From: Rhodobacteraceae bacterium Alg231-04
GTDB lineage: Bacteria; Pseudomonadota; Alphaproteobacteria; Rhodobacterales; Rhodobacteraceae
DNA: 52,092 nt
Assembly (NCBI GenBank): GCA_900143635.1
Contig: FREY01000019.1
Location: 1 to 52,092 of the forward strand
Direction: 5' to 3'
The notes beneath the pieces were generated by a model. That model did not search any database. It was given only the letters and a program-made list of their open reading frames with translations, and had not been told where the DNA came from. Shown in pieces: positions 33,558 through 42,249 of the stretch. Numbering within the stretch: the stretch's first letter is position 1; every line of letters starts with the position of its first letter. The position numbers were made by a program, and so were the translations under genes.

Positions 33558-35452
33558 GCGACCTTTTCGACGATCTTGATGACCTGAAAGCTGCAATGAC
33601 GGCGGCCACCCCGGCGCCAGATGGCGCCCGCAAGGCGGAAAACATCGCATTGGCGGAAAAAAACTTTGCCGCCCGCCAAGAAACAGCAAAAACCGCGCGT
33701 TCAACTTCTGACAGCCCGCAGACGGGCCGCTTCACAGGAGTATTCGCCATGATCAAATCCCTGACCCCGCGCCGGGCACTCACCGCGACCACAGCAATTG
33801 TTGCCGTTGGAATTGTCGCCTATCTGCCCTCGTTCCGGCTGACCGAACCAATGCCGATACCACAGATGGAAGAGGCGGATTTCTCGGTTGCTGACGGCAT
33901 TTCTCTGGAGGCCGTGCGCAATGAAAACATCGCTGCTGTACCCTCCTCAGCGCCTTTGATGGAACGCCCGGCACCCAGCCCGTCGCTGCGCCAGAAAAAC
34001 CGGGCGATAATGCCCGAAGGCGGCATGCTCGTTCCGTTCCCCGTAGAGCCCGCCACCGATAGCGAAGCTTTCCCGCAAGAGGAACCGAACCCGCTGAAAA
34101 TCACCGCAGAAGAGCCGGTATCGACCTTCTCCGTTGATGTCGATACCGCTTCTTATGCGATCCTGAGATCCACTCTGGAAGGCGGGCGGCTGCCCCGCGC
34201 CGAACAGATCCGGATCGAAGAAATGGTGAACTATTTCCCCTATGATTACATCGCGCCAGGGGATGACGCGCCATTTTCCGTTGCCACCACAGTGGCGGCA
34301 ACGCCGTGGAACCCAGACACGCAACTTGTCCATATCGCCCTGCAGGGCGAAAAACCGGTTGTGGACAGCCGCCCACCACTGAATCTGGTGTTCCTGATCG
34401 ACACCTCCGGCAGCATGGACGAAGCCGACAAGCTGCCGCTGCTCAAACAAAGCTTCCGCCTGTTGCTGGGCCAGTTGCGCCCCGAGGATCAGGTGGCCAT
34501 TGTCGCCTATGCGGGATCCGCCGGTGAAGTCCTGGCGCCAACCCCCGCCGCTGAGCGCAACACCATCCTTGCCGCCCTAGAAAGGCTCGACGCAGGCGGA
34601 TCCACTGCCGGGCAAGAAGGGCTGGTGCAGGCCTATGCGACGGCTGATGCCATGGCACAGGAGGGCGAGATCAGCCGGGTTATTCTGGCCACCGATGGCG
34701 ATTTCAATGTCGGCATTTACGACCCGGAGGAGTTGGAGGATTTCATCGCCAAGAAACGCGATACCGGGACCTATCTTTCCGTCCTTGGTTTTGGCCGCGG
34801 CAATCTGGATGACGCCACCATGCAGGCGCTGGCACAGACCGGCAATGGGCAGGCCGCCTATATCGACACGTTGGCCGAGGCGCAGAAATCGCTGGTCGAC
34901 CAGCTCTCTGGCGCGCTGTTCCCCATCGCCAATGATGTGAAGATCCAAGTAGAGTTCAACCCGGCCCAAATCGCCGAATACCGGCTGATCGGCTATGAGA
35001 CCCGCGCGCTGAACCGCGAGGATTTCAACAATGACAAGGTCGACGCCGGTGAAATCGGTGCAGGCCATTCGGTAACCGCCCTGTATGAGGTCACACCGGT
35101 GGGCAGCCCGGCGCAACTGACCGACCCGCTGCGCTACCAACCGGCCGCCACGGTGAGCGATGCCGAAAGCGATGAGCTTGGCTTTCTGCGTCTGCGCTAC
35201 AAGGCACCGGGAGAGGACAGCAGCCAGCTGATCGAAAGCCCGATCCTGCTCGGTGGCACCTTCACCGGTGAGGCGCAGTTTGCCGCCGCTATCGCCGGGT
35301 TTGGCCAGCTGCTGCAGGGCAGCCCCTATCTGGGCGACTGGTCCTACAGCGATGCCATCACCCTCGCGAACGGCGCACGCGGCGATGATCCTTATGGCTA
35401 CCGCAGCCAGGCTGTGCAGCTGATGCGTCTGGCCGACAGCCTCAGCAAATAG
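33554..35452 (+). CDS. Membrane-anchored von Willebrand factor A protein, possible anti-sigma
   Basis: A 632-residue protein. About 75 cytoplasmic residues (MSDLFDDLDDLKAAMTAA) precede one transmembrane helix (about 75-92). The periplasmic part has the vWF_A-type N-terminal domain (DVDTASYAILRS, near 194-205), a VWA domain with MIDAS D283-T-S-G-S287, and a C-terminal DUF3520-type region. It resembles E. coli YfbK in domain order, but YfbK is a lipoprotein while this has no lipobox. Because it overlaps the ECF sigma gene by four bases, its cytoplasmic segment may act as the anti-sigma and the VWA part as sensor. That role is inferred. Confidence 0.85.
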   Translation: MSDLFDDLDDLKAAMTAATPAPDGARKAENIALAEKNFAARQETAKTARSTSDSPQTGRFTGVFAMIKSLTPRRALTATTAIVAVGIVAYLPSFRLTEPMPIPQMEEADFSVADGISLEAVRNENIAAVPSSAPLMERPAPSPSLRQKNRAIMPEGGMLVPFPVEPATDSEAFPQEEPNPLKITAEEPVSTFSVDVDTASYAILRSTLEGGRLPRAEQIRIEEMVNYFPYDYIAPGDDAPFSVATTVAATPWNPDTQLVHIALQGEKPVVDSRPPLNLVFLIDTSGSMDEADKLPLLKQSFRLLLGQLRPEDQVAIVAYAGSAGEVLAPTPAAERNTILAALERLDAGGSTAGQEGLVQAYATADAMAQEGEISRVILATDGDFNVGIYDPEELEDFIAKKRDTGTYLSVLGFGRGNLDDATMQALAQTGNGQAAYIDTLAEAQKSLVDQLSGALFPIANDVKIQVEFNPAQIAEYRLIGYETRALNREDFNNDKVDAGEIGAGHSVTALYEVTPVGSPAQLTDPLRYQPAATVSDAESDELGFLRLRYKAPGEDSSQLIESPILLGGTFTGEAQFAAAIAGFGQLLQGSPYLGDWSYSDAITLANGARGDDPYGYRSQAVQLMRLADSLSK

Positions 35453-35478
35453 GCCTTTGTCCACCTCACAGATCCCGA

Positions 35479-35514
35479 CAAAAACAAACCCCCTCGGAAG
35501 TCTTCCGAGGGGGT
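35479..35514 (-). terminator. Terminator shared by the convergent VWA and Hsp20 genes
   Basis: ACCCCCTCGGAA (35488-35499) pairs with TTCCGAGGGGGT (35503-35514). On the minus strand the stem is followed by TTTGTTTTTG, so it is an intrinsic terminator for hsp20. The same hairpin may also stop the VWA transcript arriving from the left, though the plus strand lacks a T-run. Confidence 0.85.
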
Positions 35515-35568
35515 CAAGGCCGTAACGTCAGGGAGGAGAAAACGCCACGGCGCTATGGGTCAGGTAGC

Positions 35569-36033
35569 TCAGTTTACCGGCTTGGCATCCACCATGCCCG
35601 GTTTCGCCACCGCCGGTGCGATCTCGATCCGGCGCGGTTTCAGTGCCTCGGGGATCTCGCGCTGCAGGTCGATATGCAGCATGCCGTTCTCATGGCTGGC
35701 ACCGGTGACGCGCACATGATCGGCCAGCGTAAAGCGGCGTTCAAAGGCACGGGTGGCAATGCCGCGGTGCAGATAGCTGCGCGCGGCGTCGCCATCGGAT
35801 TTCTTCGCGGCGATAATCAGCGCATGTTCTTTCACCTCAACGCTCAGATCCTCATCCGCAAAGCCGGCAACGGCGATGGAAATCCGGTAGGCATCATCGG
35901 CGGTTTTTTCGATGTTGTAAGGCGGGTAGCTCGGCTGCGGCGCGTCCGTGCTCATGACGCGGTCCATCAGGTCTGCGATCTGGTCAAAGCCAACAGAAGC
36001 CCGGTGCAGCGGTGCAAAATCAAAAGTACGCAT
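35569..36033 (-). CDS. Hsp20-family small heat shock protein
   Basis: A 154-residue IbpA-like chaperone that would hold unfolding proteins for refolding. The alpha-crystallin domain spans about 38-130: YNIEKTADDAYRISIAVAGF, LSVEVKEHALIIAAKK, and the closing GMLHIDLQREIPEALKPRRIEI with the conserved interface motif region. The N-terminus (FDFAPLHRASVGFDQIADLMD) is typical of IbpA. A sigma-32-like promoter lies about 95 bases upstream. A small stem, CTCT-GAA-AGAG, overlaps the Shine-Dalgarno sequence and could act as an RNA thermometer. Confidence 0.94.
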   Translation of the reverse strand: MRTFDFAPLHRASVGFDQIADLMDRVMSTDAPQPSYPPYNIEKTADDAYRISIAVAGFADEDLSVEVKEHALIIAAKKSDGDAARSYLHRGIATRAFERRFTLADHVRVTGASHENGMLHIDLQREIPEALKPRRIEIAPAVAKPGMVDAKPVN

Positions 36034-36132
36034 AGGTGTATCCTCTTTCAGAGCGACAGGTATGAATGCCCTCCAGTTTGGACGGGCAGAGTATCGCCGG
36101 ACCCCGCTATGGGCGGCCCGGATAAGACTGAG

Positions 36133-36158
36133 ATATGAAGGATATTCTGACCTTCAAG
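36133..36158 (-). promoter_or_regulatory. Sigma-32-like heat-shock promoter for hsp20
   Basis: On the minus strand, CTTGAAG (36158-36152), an 11-base spacer, and CTTCATAT (36140-36133) match the RpoH pattern (CTTGAAA and CCCCATNT) at most positions. It lies upstream of a heat-shock gene, leaving an untranslated leader of roughly 95 bases. Confidence 0.6.
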
Positions 36159-36192
36159 ACAGGTCAGACGTGTTTTGTCAAAAACTCTGCAA

Positions 36193-37014
36193 TCAAGGCC
36201 GGACGAACTTGGCGCCGCCCTGTTTGCTGCGTCCGCCAACAACAACCCGGCCCACGCCTGGCGGCATTGTACCTGCGGTCGGAATTCCTGTCAGCTGCGC
36301 CTGCAAAAGATCCAACTCTTCCGCCAATGCCGAGCCGAGCGACACAGGCTCACCACCAATTTCGGCCTTGGCAGACACCACCGAGACAATGCGCGGCTGA
36401 CCGCTGGCAAAGGAGAAGACCGGCGCGCCGGAGGATCCGAAGTCGACCTCGCAGCTCATCACCAACACGCCTTCCTGGCGCGCCTTCACCGAACAGACAT
36501 CCTGTAGGCTGGGGGCCTCGGCCCGGTCATGGGCATAAGATACCACCCCAATCCGATCGCCGCGGCGCGGGCGGCTGTCGGTGGTGAAGGGTATCACCGA
36601 GGTATTGCGGATCGGACGCTGCAGCTGCAGCAGGGCCAGATCATTGCGCACACGGTCCGCCGAAACCTCACCATCATAAATATAGTCCGGATGCAGAACG
36701 GCGCGGCGTACCGACCGATAGGCAGCGGCCCGGCCGTTTTTCCAGCCGGCCAGAAATTCAATACTCTGCGGATCAAGCGGGGTGCGCGTTTCGGAATCAA
36801 ACAGGCAATGCGCGGCGGTCAGCACCAGATCAGCGGCGATCAGAGCACCGGTGCAAAAGCCGGTGCCATCGACATCCAGACGTCCGACGGCCTCCCATTT
36901 TCGGCCTGCGTCCATGGTCTCAAGGCTTTGCAGACGGCTGTCCTGCGCCGACACAGCGAGCGGCCAGATCAGCGCCAAAATCATCACCAGTTGTCTGATC
37001 ACCCACGCCTCCAT
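36193..37014 (-). CDS. Secreted trypsin-like serine protease (S1 family)
   Basis: A 273-residue protein with a Sec signal peptide (LVMILALIWPLAVSAQ, cleavage near residue 24). The catalytic triad is visible: TAAHC (His), NDLALLQL (Asp) and FGSSGAPV (Ser). CTGAL and DVCSVKARQEGVLVMSCE supply cysteines for the usual disulfides. The C-terminus is basic and glycine-rich (GRVVVGGRSKQGGAKFVRP). An in-frame GTG two codons before the ATG is an alternative start. It is not related to the FHA-linked protease at 8467-10002 beyond the shared fold. It is a single gene between hsp20 and glcF. Confidence 0.88.
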   Translation of the reverse strand: MEAWVIRQLVMILALIWPLAVSAQDSRLQSLETMDAGRKWEAVGRLDVDGTGFCTGALIAADLVLTAAHCLFDSETRTPLDPQSIEFLAGWKNGRAAAYRSVRRAVLHPDYIYDGEVSADRVRNDLALLQLQRPIRNTSVIPFTTDSRPRRGDRIGVVSYAHDRAEAPSLQDVCSVKARQEGVLVMSCEVDFGSSGAPVFSFASGQPRIVSVVSAKAEIGGEPVSLGSALAEELDLLQAQLTGIPTAGTMPPGVGRVVVGGRSKQGGAKFVRP

Positions 37015-37088
37015 TCGCACTGCCCGTTACTCTTATCGGCAGGCTTGGGCAAAATTAGGGCATACTGGCGGGAAATGACCAGTTGAAT

Positions 37089-38405
37089 TCAGCGCAGACG
37101 CGGAACGCCGGTGTCTGTGCTGCCTTCCAGCATCGGTGGCTTGGGTCCGCCCGTGGCCCAGTCCAGCAGTTCCACCGTATGGACAATCGGAATGCCGGTC
37201 GCCGAGCCGATCTGCATCATGCAGCCAATGTTGCCTGCGGCGATCAGATCCGGTTGTTTGGCTTCCAGTGTCGCCACTTTGAGGGCCTTCAGCTCCTTCG
37301 AGATGTCCGGCTGCATCAGATTATAGGTGCCGGCTGATCCGCAGCACAGATGGCTGTCAGCCGGTTCCACAACCTTGAAACCTGCGCGTTTCAGCAGGGT
37401 TTTGGGATGGGTCTTGATCTGCTGACCGTGTTGCAGCGAACAAGCCGCGTGATAGGCGATGGTCAGATCCTGATCCGCGCATTGCGGCAGCTCCAGCTGC
37501 ATCAGCAATTCCGAGATATCCATCGCCCGCTCCGACACCCGCGCCGCATCTGCCGCCAGCGGATCGTCGCGGAACATATAGCCGTAATCCTTAACCGTGG
37601 TGCCACAGCCCGACGTGTTGATAACAATGGCGTCCAGCCCCTGCCCGTCCATCTCTGCCGCCCAGGCGTGGATATTCTTGGCGGCTGTCGTGTGGCTTTC
37701 GTTTTCGCGCCCCATATGGTGGGTCAGTGCACCGCAACAGCCCGCGCCCTTGGCCACCACCACTTCGCAACCCAGCCGGGTCAGCAGGCGGATGGTGGCA
37801 TCGTTGATATCGGTGTTCAGTGCCTTCTGGGCACAGCCGGTCATCAGTGCCACGCGCTTGGTTTTCACACCCTTCGGCGCAAAGGCCTGCGGGTCATCGT
37901 TGCGGCTGACCGGCGGGATCACCTTTGGGGCCATCTCCAGCATCGCCTTCAGGCGCGGGTCGGGCACCAGCCCGACAAAGGGACGTGCCATTTTCGCGCC
38001 CAGCAACGCCAGCCGGAACCGGCCCGGATAGGGCAGGATACGGGCCAGCAGCCAGCGCAGGGCACGCTCCCCCAGCGGACGTTTGTAATGGGTTTCGATA
38101 TAGGCCCGCGCATGGTCCACCAGATGCATGTAGTGCACACCCGAGGGGCAGGTTGTCATACAGGCCAGACAGCTGAGGCAACGATCCACATGTTTGACCG
38201 TTTTGGCGTCCGGCTGGCGTTGGTTTTCCAGCATGTCCTTGATCAGGTAGATGCGGCCACGCGGAGAGTCCAATTCATCCCCCAGCACCTGATAAGTGGG
38301 GCATGTGGCAGTGCAAAACCCGCAATGCACGCAAGAGCGCAGGATTTCATTTGCCCGCGCTGTTCCGGGGTCTTTCAGCTGGTCCTCGGTAAAAGTCGTC
38401 TGCAT
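37089..38405 (-). CDS. glcF: Glycolate oxidase iron-sulfur subunit
   Basis: A 438-residue subunit of the membrane-associated glycolate oxidase complex, which passes electrons from glycolate oxidation to the quinone pool. Two [4Fe-4S] ferredoxin motifs are near the N-terminus (CVHCGFCTATCP at about 25-36 and CLSCLACMTTCP at about 75-86). Two CCG domains follow, with GAGCCG (near 220) and HLCCGSAGTYN (near 353). It is the last gene of the glcDEF order, three bases after glcE. Confidence 0.96.
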   Translation of the reverse strand: MQTTFTEDQLKDPGTARANEILRSCVHCGFCTATCPTYQVLGDELDSPRGRIYLIKDMLENQRQPDAKTVKHVDRCLSCLACMTTCPSGVHYMHLVDHARAYIETHYKRPLGERALRWLLARILPYPGRFRLALLGAKMARPFVGLVPDPRLKAMLEMAPKVIPPVSRNDDPQAFAPKGVKTKRVALMTGCAQKALNTDINDATIRLLTRLGCEVVVAKGAGCCGALTHHMGRENESHTTAAKNIHAWAAEMDGQGLDAIVINTSGCGTTVKDYGYMFRDDPLAADAARVSERAMDISELLMQLELPQCADQDLTIAYHAACSLQHGQQIKTHPKTLLKRAGFKVVEPADSHLCCGSAGTYNLMQPDISKELKALKVATLEAKQPDLIAAGNIGCMMQIGSATGIPIVHTVELLDWATGGPKPPMLEGSTDTGVPRLR

Positions 38406-38408
38406 CGT

Positions 38409-39512
38409 CTACCCCATCAGCCCCGCATTCAGTATTCCACGCGGATCGAATTTCTGGCGCAGGCCTGCGCTGATCGCGGCCAAAGGCGCCGGTTCCGGCT
38501 GAAAGCGGGCATGGCCGCTGCCACGTACAAGCGTTGCATGACCGGCCCCCATGACAGCGCGCGGATCGCGCCCCTCGAGCATCAGGGTCCAGATCAGGCC
38601 ACCACCCCAATCATAAAGAACCCCATCCGGCGCCAGCCGCTGCACCAGATCCGGTGCCTCAGATGGTTTCACAGACAGACGCCAAACATTTCCCGCACGC
38701 CCGTGGAACGCCCCGGCATCCCGCACCCAGGCCCAGCCGGCCTTGGTCCGTTCCGGATCCATTTCCAGGGTGCAATCGCCAAACCCTGCCAGCAGTTTCT
38801 GCACTTCAGCCGCGCGGTATTTCACCGAAGCTTCGAACCCTTCCAACCGCAGCATGGTAACCGGGTGGCCGTCGATACCACTTGGCGTATGCGCCGCGCC
38901 GGTGATCTCATAGGACGAGCCAAGCGCTGCGGCCATCGCGCGGACCGCAGCCGCATCTTCCAGCCCGTTGATCAACACTACTCCGCTGCACTCCGGCGTT
39001 GGCAGGACCTTAAAGGACACTTCGCTCAGCACCCCAAGGGTGCCATGCGCCCCTGCCATCAGCTTGACCAGATCATAACCGGTCACATTCTTCATGACGC
39101 GGCCACCGTTCTTCACCACCTGGCCCAGCCCATCAACGAAGCGCACACCCAACAGGAAATCCCGCGCCGCACCCGCCTGAATGCGCCGCGGCCCCGAGGT
39201 ATTGGTGGCAAACACGCCACCAATTGTCGCCGCCCCTGTTGTGCCCAGTAATCCGCGCGCATCCCAAGGCTCAAAGGCCAGCCGCTGGCCCTCGCCCGCC
39301 AGCAGCGCTTCGATATCGGCCAATGGCGTTCCAGCCTTTGCCACCAAGGTCAGCGCGCCGGGCTCATATAGCTCGATCCCAGCCAGCCCGTTCATGTTCA
39401 GAGGGCTCCCATCACAGGTAATGCCACAACTGCCACCACCGGTGATCGCCAACGGACCTTTGGCACCCGCAATTACCTCGGCGATTTCCGCTTCACTTCC
39501 TGGCGTCATCAT
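38409..39512 (-). CDS. glcE: Glycolate oxidase FAD-binding subunit
   Basis: A 367-residue subunit with the PCMH-type FAD fold: LTLVAKAGTPLADIEALLAGEGQRLAFEP near the N-terminus and GTTGAATIGGVFATNTSGPRRI, then GRVMKNVTGYDLVKLMAGAHGTLGV. It partners GlcD and GlcF. Two adjacent ATGs (39512, 39509) are possible; GGAAAAAG just upstream belongs to a copy of the dispersed repeat (39512-39538), so that repeat supplies the ribosome binding site. The spacer to glcD is 67 bases. Confidence 0.93.
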   Translation of the reverse strand: MMTPGSEAEIAEVIAGAKGPLAITGGGSCGITCDGSPLNMNGLAGIELYEPGALTLVAKAGTPLADIEALLAGEGQRLAFEPWDARGLLGTTGAATIGGVFATNTSGPRRIQAGAARDFLLGVRFVDGLGQVVKNGGRVMKNVTGYDLVKLMAGAHGTLGVLSEVSFKVLPTPECSGVVLINGLEDAAAVRAMAAALGSSYEITGAAHTPSGIDGHPVTMLRLEGFEASVKYRAAEVQKLLAGFGDCTLEMDPERTKAGWAWVRDAGAFHGRAGNVWRLSVKPSEAPDLVQRLAPDGVLYDWGGGLIWTLMLEGRDPRAVMGAGHATLVRGSGHARFQPEPAPLAAISAGLRQKFDPRGILNAGLMG

Positions 39513-39538
39513 TTCATCTTTTTCCAAATACTCTGGGG
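39512..39538. repeat. Dispersed intergenic repeat, copy B
   Basis: Begins TTTCATCTTTTT and runs through CCAAATACTCTGGGG. It closely matches copies at 12110-12137 and 42198-42227. Here its reverse strand abuts the glcE start codon and provides GGAAAAAG and the start-proximal bases. Confidence 0.6.
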
Positions 39539-39579
39539 ATTTGGGGGAAACACCCCGCTCTTTGCGACAAGACCACCAA

Positions 39580-41019
39580 TCACTCTGCAGCCACTCTGCG
39601 CGACTGGGTCACCGCAAGCGGAAACACTTTCGCCGGGTTCAGCAGCCACTGCGGGTCAAAAACATCCTTGACCGCCAGCTGCGCTTGCAGATCAACGGGC
39701 GCATATTGGTGCCCCATCAGATCGCGTTTCTCGACGCCGACGCCGTGCTCACCCGTCAGACAGCCGCCCGCATCAACGCAGAGCTTCAGAATTTCCGCCC
39801 CAAAGGCTTCGCATTTCTCCAAGTCGCCGGGTTTATTGGCATCAAACAGGATCAGCGGATGCATATTGCCGTCACCTGCGTGAAAGACATTGCCAACGGC
39901 AAGGCCATAGTCGGTGCTCAGCTCGCCTATGCGGCGCAACACCATGGGCAGTTCCGTCACCGGAATGGTTCCGTCCAGGCACATATAGTCATTGATCTGC
40001 CCCATGGCCCCAAAGGCCGACTTCCGCCCCAGCCAGATCTTGGCGCTTTCTTCAGCTGAGCCGCTTTCGCGCAGTTCAACCGGGTTATGTGCCTTGGCGA
40101 TGGCAATGATGCGGCGCAGCTGGTCGTCAATCTCAGCCTCGGATCCCTCGACTTCGATAATCAGCAGCGCCTCGCACATCGGATAACCTGCTTTGGCGAA
40201 TTTCTCGCAGGCCTCAATGCAAAGGCGGTCCATGAACTCGATTGCCACCGGCAGAACACCTGCCTTGATGATATCGCTGACACAGGCGCCGGCCACCTCG
40301 TTGCTGTCAAAGCCAACCAGCACCGGGCGCGCACCTTCCGGCTGACGCAGGATGCGCAGGGTTGCTTCGGTCACCACCCCCAGCTGCCCTTCCGAGCCGC
40401 AGATCACGCCCAGCAGATCCAAACCGCCGGAATCCAGATGAGCGCCGCCGATCTCAACAACGGTGCCATCCATCATCACCATGGTCACGCCCATCAGATT
40501 ATTGGTCGTCACACCGTATTTCAGACAATGGGCACCGCCTGAATTCATCGCGATATTGCCGGCGATGGCGCAGGCCAGCTGACTGGAAGGATCCGGCGCA
40601 TAAAAGAAGCCTTCCTCGGCAACCGCACCGGTCACACTGAGGTTGGTTCGCCCGGATTGCACCCGGATAAACCGGTTGGCGTAATCCGTCTCCAGCACCG
40701 CATTCATCCGCGCCGTGCCCAGGATCACCGAATCCGCCGTCGGCAACGCACCACCGGCCAGCGAAGTGCCGGCACCACGCGGTACAACCGGAACGCCTTC
40801 TTCATGGCAGATCTTCAGCACGGCCGCGACCTCGGCAGTGCTGCGCGGCAGCACCGCCAGCAGCGGCGGGCATTTATAGGCCGTCAGCGCATCACATTCA
40901 TAGGCCCGTGTCTCCATCTCATCCTCGATGATGGCATCCTGCGGCAGCACTGTGGCCAAACGCGCAACGAGGCGCGATTTCCGGGACAGGATCGCGGGGT
41001 CTGGTTCGGGCATCTGCAT
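39580..41019 (-). CDS. glcD: Glycolate oxidase catalytic subunit
   Basis: A 479-residue flavoprotein that oxidises glycolate (and D-lactate in some bacteria) to glyoxylate. The FAD-binding segment VPVVPRGAGTSLAGGALP (about 77-94), SQLACAIAGNIAMNSGG and the C-terminal GNVFHAGDGNMHPLI and CLTGEHGVGVEKRDLM are diagnostic of GlcD. The ATG at 41019 has AGGAG upstream. A GntR-type inverted repeat lies just before it. Its presence with glcE and glcF supports growth on, or detoxification of, phytoplankton-derived glycolate. Confidence 0.96.
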   Translation of the reverse strand: MQMPEPDPAILSRKSRLVARLATVLPQDAIIEDEMETRAYECDALTAYKCPPLLAVLPRSTAEVAAVLKICHEEGVPVVPRGAGTSLAGGALPTADSVILGTARMNAVLETDYANRFIRVQSGRTNLSVTGAVAEEGFFYAPDPSSQLACAIAGNIAMNSGGAHCLKYGVTTNNLMGVTMVMMDGTVVEIGGAHLDSGGLDLLGVICGSEGQLGVVTEATLRILRQPEGARPVLVGFDSNEVAGACVSDIIKAGVLPVAIEFMDRLCIEACEKFAKAGYPMCEALLIIEVEGSEAEIDDQLRRIIAIAKAHNPVELRESGSAEESAKIWLGRKSAFGAMGQINDYMCLDGTIPVTELPMVLRRIGELSTDYGLAVGNVFHAGDGNMHPLILFDANKPGDLEKCEAFGAEILKLCVDAGGCLTGEHGVGVEKRDLMGHQYAPVDLQAQLAVKDVFDPQWLLNPAKVFPLAVTQSRRVAAE

Positions 41020-41034
41020 GGCGGGGCTCCTGAA

Positions 41035-41055
41035 TTGGTAAGATGATATTACCAA
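41035..41055. promoter_or_regulatory. GntR-type inverted repeat upstream of glcDEF
   Basis: TTGGTAA (41035-41041) and TTACCAA (41049-41055) form a perfect inverted repeat with a 7-base spacer, 16 bases before the glcD start. Half-sites TTGGT/ACCAA recall operators of the FadR/GlcC/PdhR branch of GntR regulators, although those have a shorter spacer. No GntR gene is in the window. Confidence 0.5.
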
Positions 41056-41101
41056 AATATCGCATCTGGCAAGTTTCCATTTCGGCCGCTAGGCTGAGCC
41101 G

Positions 41102-41812
41102 ATGAATTGGATAGACCGCCTCGCCCTGTTTTCCACCTTTGATTTCATCGCACTGGCCCTGCTTGTGGGCAGTTGGCTGTGGATAGGATGGCGGATCGAA
41201 TATCCCAGCAAAGACCGGCCCTCGGTCTCGGTCATCATGGCAGATTACCGGCGTCTCTGGATGGACCAGATGATCACCCGCCAGCCGCGTGTGTTTGATT
41301 CCTCGCTGGTCGGGCAGCTGCGCCAAAGCACCGCCTTCTTCACGTCCGCCACCATGATTGCCATCGGTGGCGGGCTGGCGATGATCGGCAATGCCGAACG
41401 GATCGCCGGTGTCGCCATGGATTTCGCGATGGGCGAAACCCCCGCCTTTGTCTGGGAGATCAAGGTTCTGGTGGTGATCCTGTTCCTGACCAATGCCTTT
41501 TTGAAGTTTGTCTGGGCCAACCGGCTATTTGGGTATTGCTCGGTGGTCATGGGATCGGTCCCAAACGAGCCCGAAGACCCGCTCGCCCTGCCGCGCGCGC
41601 GCCAGGCTGCTGAACTCAGCATCACTGCGGCGCGCAGTTTCAACCGCGGGCTGCGGGCCACCTATTTCGCGCTGGCCTCGGTGGCCTGGCTGGCGGGAGC
41701 ACTGCCACTGATTGCGGCCACTGTCATTACCAGCGCCGTGCTGTACCGGCGCGAATTTGCCTCGCAATCGCGCGAGGTTCTGCTGGGCACCCCGCCAGAC
41801 ACAGCAAAGTGA
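41102..41812 (+). CDS. DUF599-family membrane protein
   Basis: A 236-residue inner-membrane protein with about four helices (FDFIALALLVGSWLWIGW near 14-31; ATMIAIGGGLAMIG; WEIKVLVVILFLTNAFLKFVW; AWLAGALPLIAATVITSAVLY near the C-terminus). The family has no established function. It is divergent from glcD with an 82-base spacer. Its stop overlaps a possible GTG of the next frame, but the true next gene starts 36 bases on. Confidence 0.8.
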   Translation: MNWIDRLALFSTFDFIALALLVGSWLWIGWRIEYPSKDRPSVSVIMADYRRLWMDQMITRQPRVFDSSLVGQLRQSTAFFTSATMIAIGGGLAMIGNAERIAGVAMDFAMGETPAFVWEIKVLVVILFLTNAFLKFVWANRLFGYCSVVMGSVPNEPEDPLALPRARQAAELSITAARSFNRGLRATYFALASVAWLAGALPLIAATVITSAVLYRREFASQSREVLLGTPPDTAK

Positions 41813-41847
41813 CCGCGCCGACCCAACGCTGGCGCTATTCTGGCGCC

Positions 41848-42195
41848 ATGAGACTATTGACCCTGATCGCCGCCCTGTTTGCCGCGCCTGCACTGGCAGA
41901 TGCACCACTCATCGAAAACGTGACCGCCCGCGCAAACGGCGCCAGCTGGACATTCAACGTCACCCTCTCTCACCCGGACAGCGGCTGGGACCATTATGCC
42001 GACGGCTGGCGAATTCTGGACATGTCAGGAAATGAGCTTGGCCTGCGCGTGTTGCATCACCCGCACGAGCAGGAGCAACCCTTCACCCGATCCCTCAGCC
42101 TAGCCCTGCCGGATGGCACAACAGAGGTCTGGATCCAGGCGCGTTGCAACACCTATGGCTGGGGTGACAGAACCTATCTGCTCACCCTGCCCTAG
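41848..42195 (+). CDS. Small secreted protein of unknown function
   Basis: A 115-residue protein with a clear Sec signal peptide (LLTLIAALFAAPALA, cleavage near residue 17). The mature part is beta-rich: NVTARANGASWTFNVTLSHPDSGWDHYADGW and PDGTTEVWIQARCNTYGWG. It resembles short immunoglobulin-like or invasion-type domains but no family was recognised. It lies 35 bases after the DUF599 gene and is probably co-transcribed. Confidence 0.7.
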   Translation: MRLLTLIAALFAAPALADAPLIENVTARANGASWTFNVTLSHPDSGWDHYADGWRILDMSGNELGLRVLHHPHEQEQPFTRSLSLALPDGTTEVWIQARCNTYGWGDRTYLLTLP

Positions 42196-42197
42196 GC

Positions 42198-42227
42198 TTT
42201 CTTCTTTGTCAAAATACTCCCGCCGGA
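42198..42227. repeat. Dispersed intergenic repeat, copy C
   Basis: Begins TTTCTTCTTTG and runs through AAAATACTCC to CCGGAG. It is a diverged copy of the repeats at 12110-12137 and 39512-39538, lying between the convergent 3' ends of the small secreted-protein gene and rlmH. Confidence 0.5.
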
Positions 42228-42249
42228 GCCACCGGCAGCACGCCCTGTA

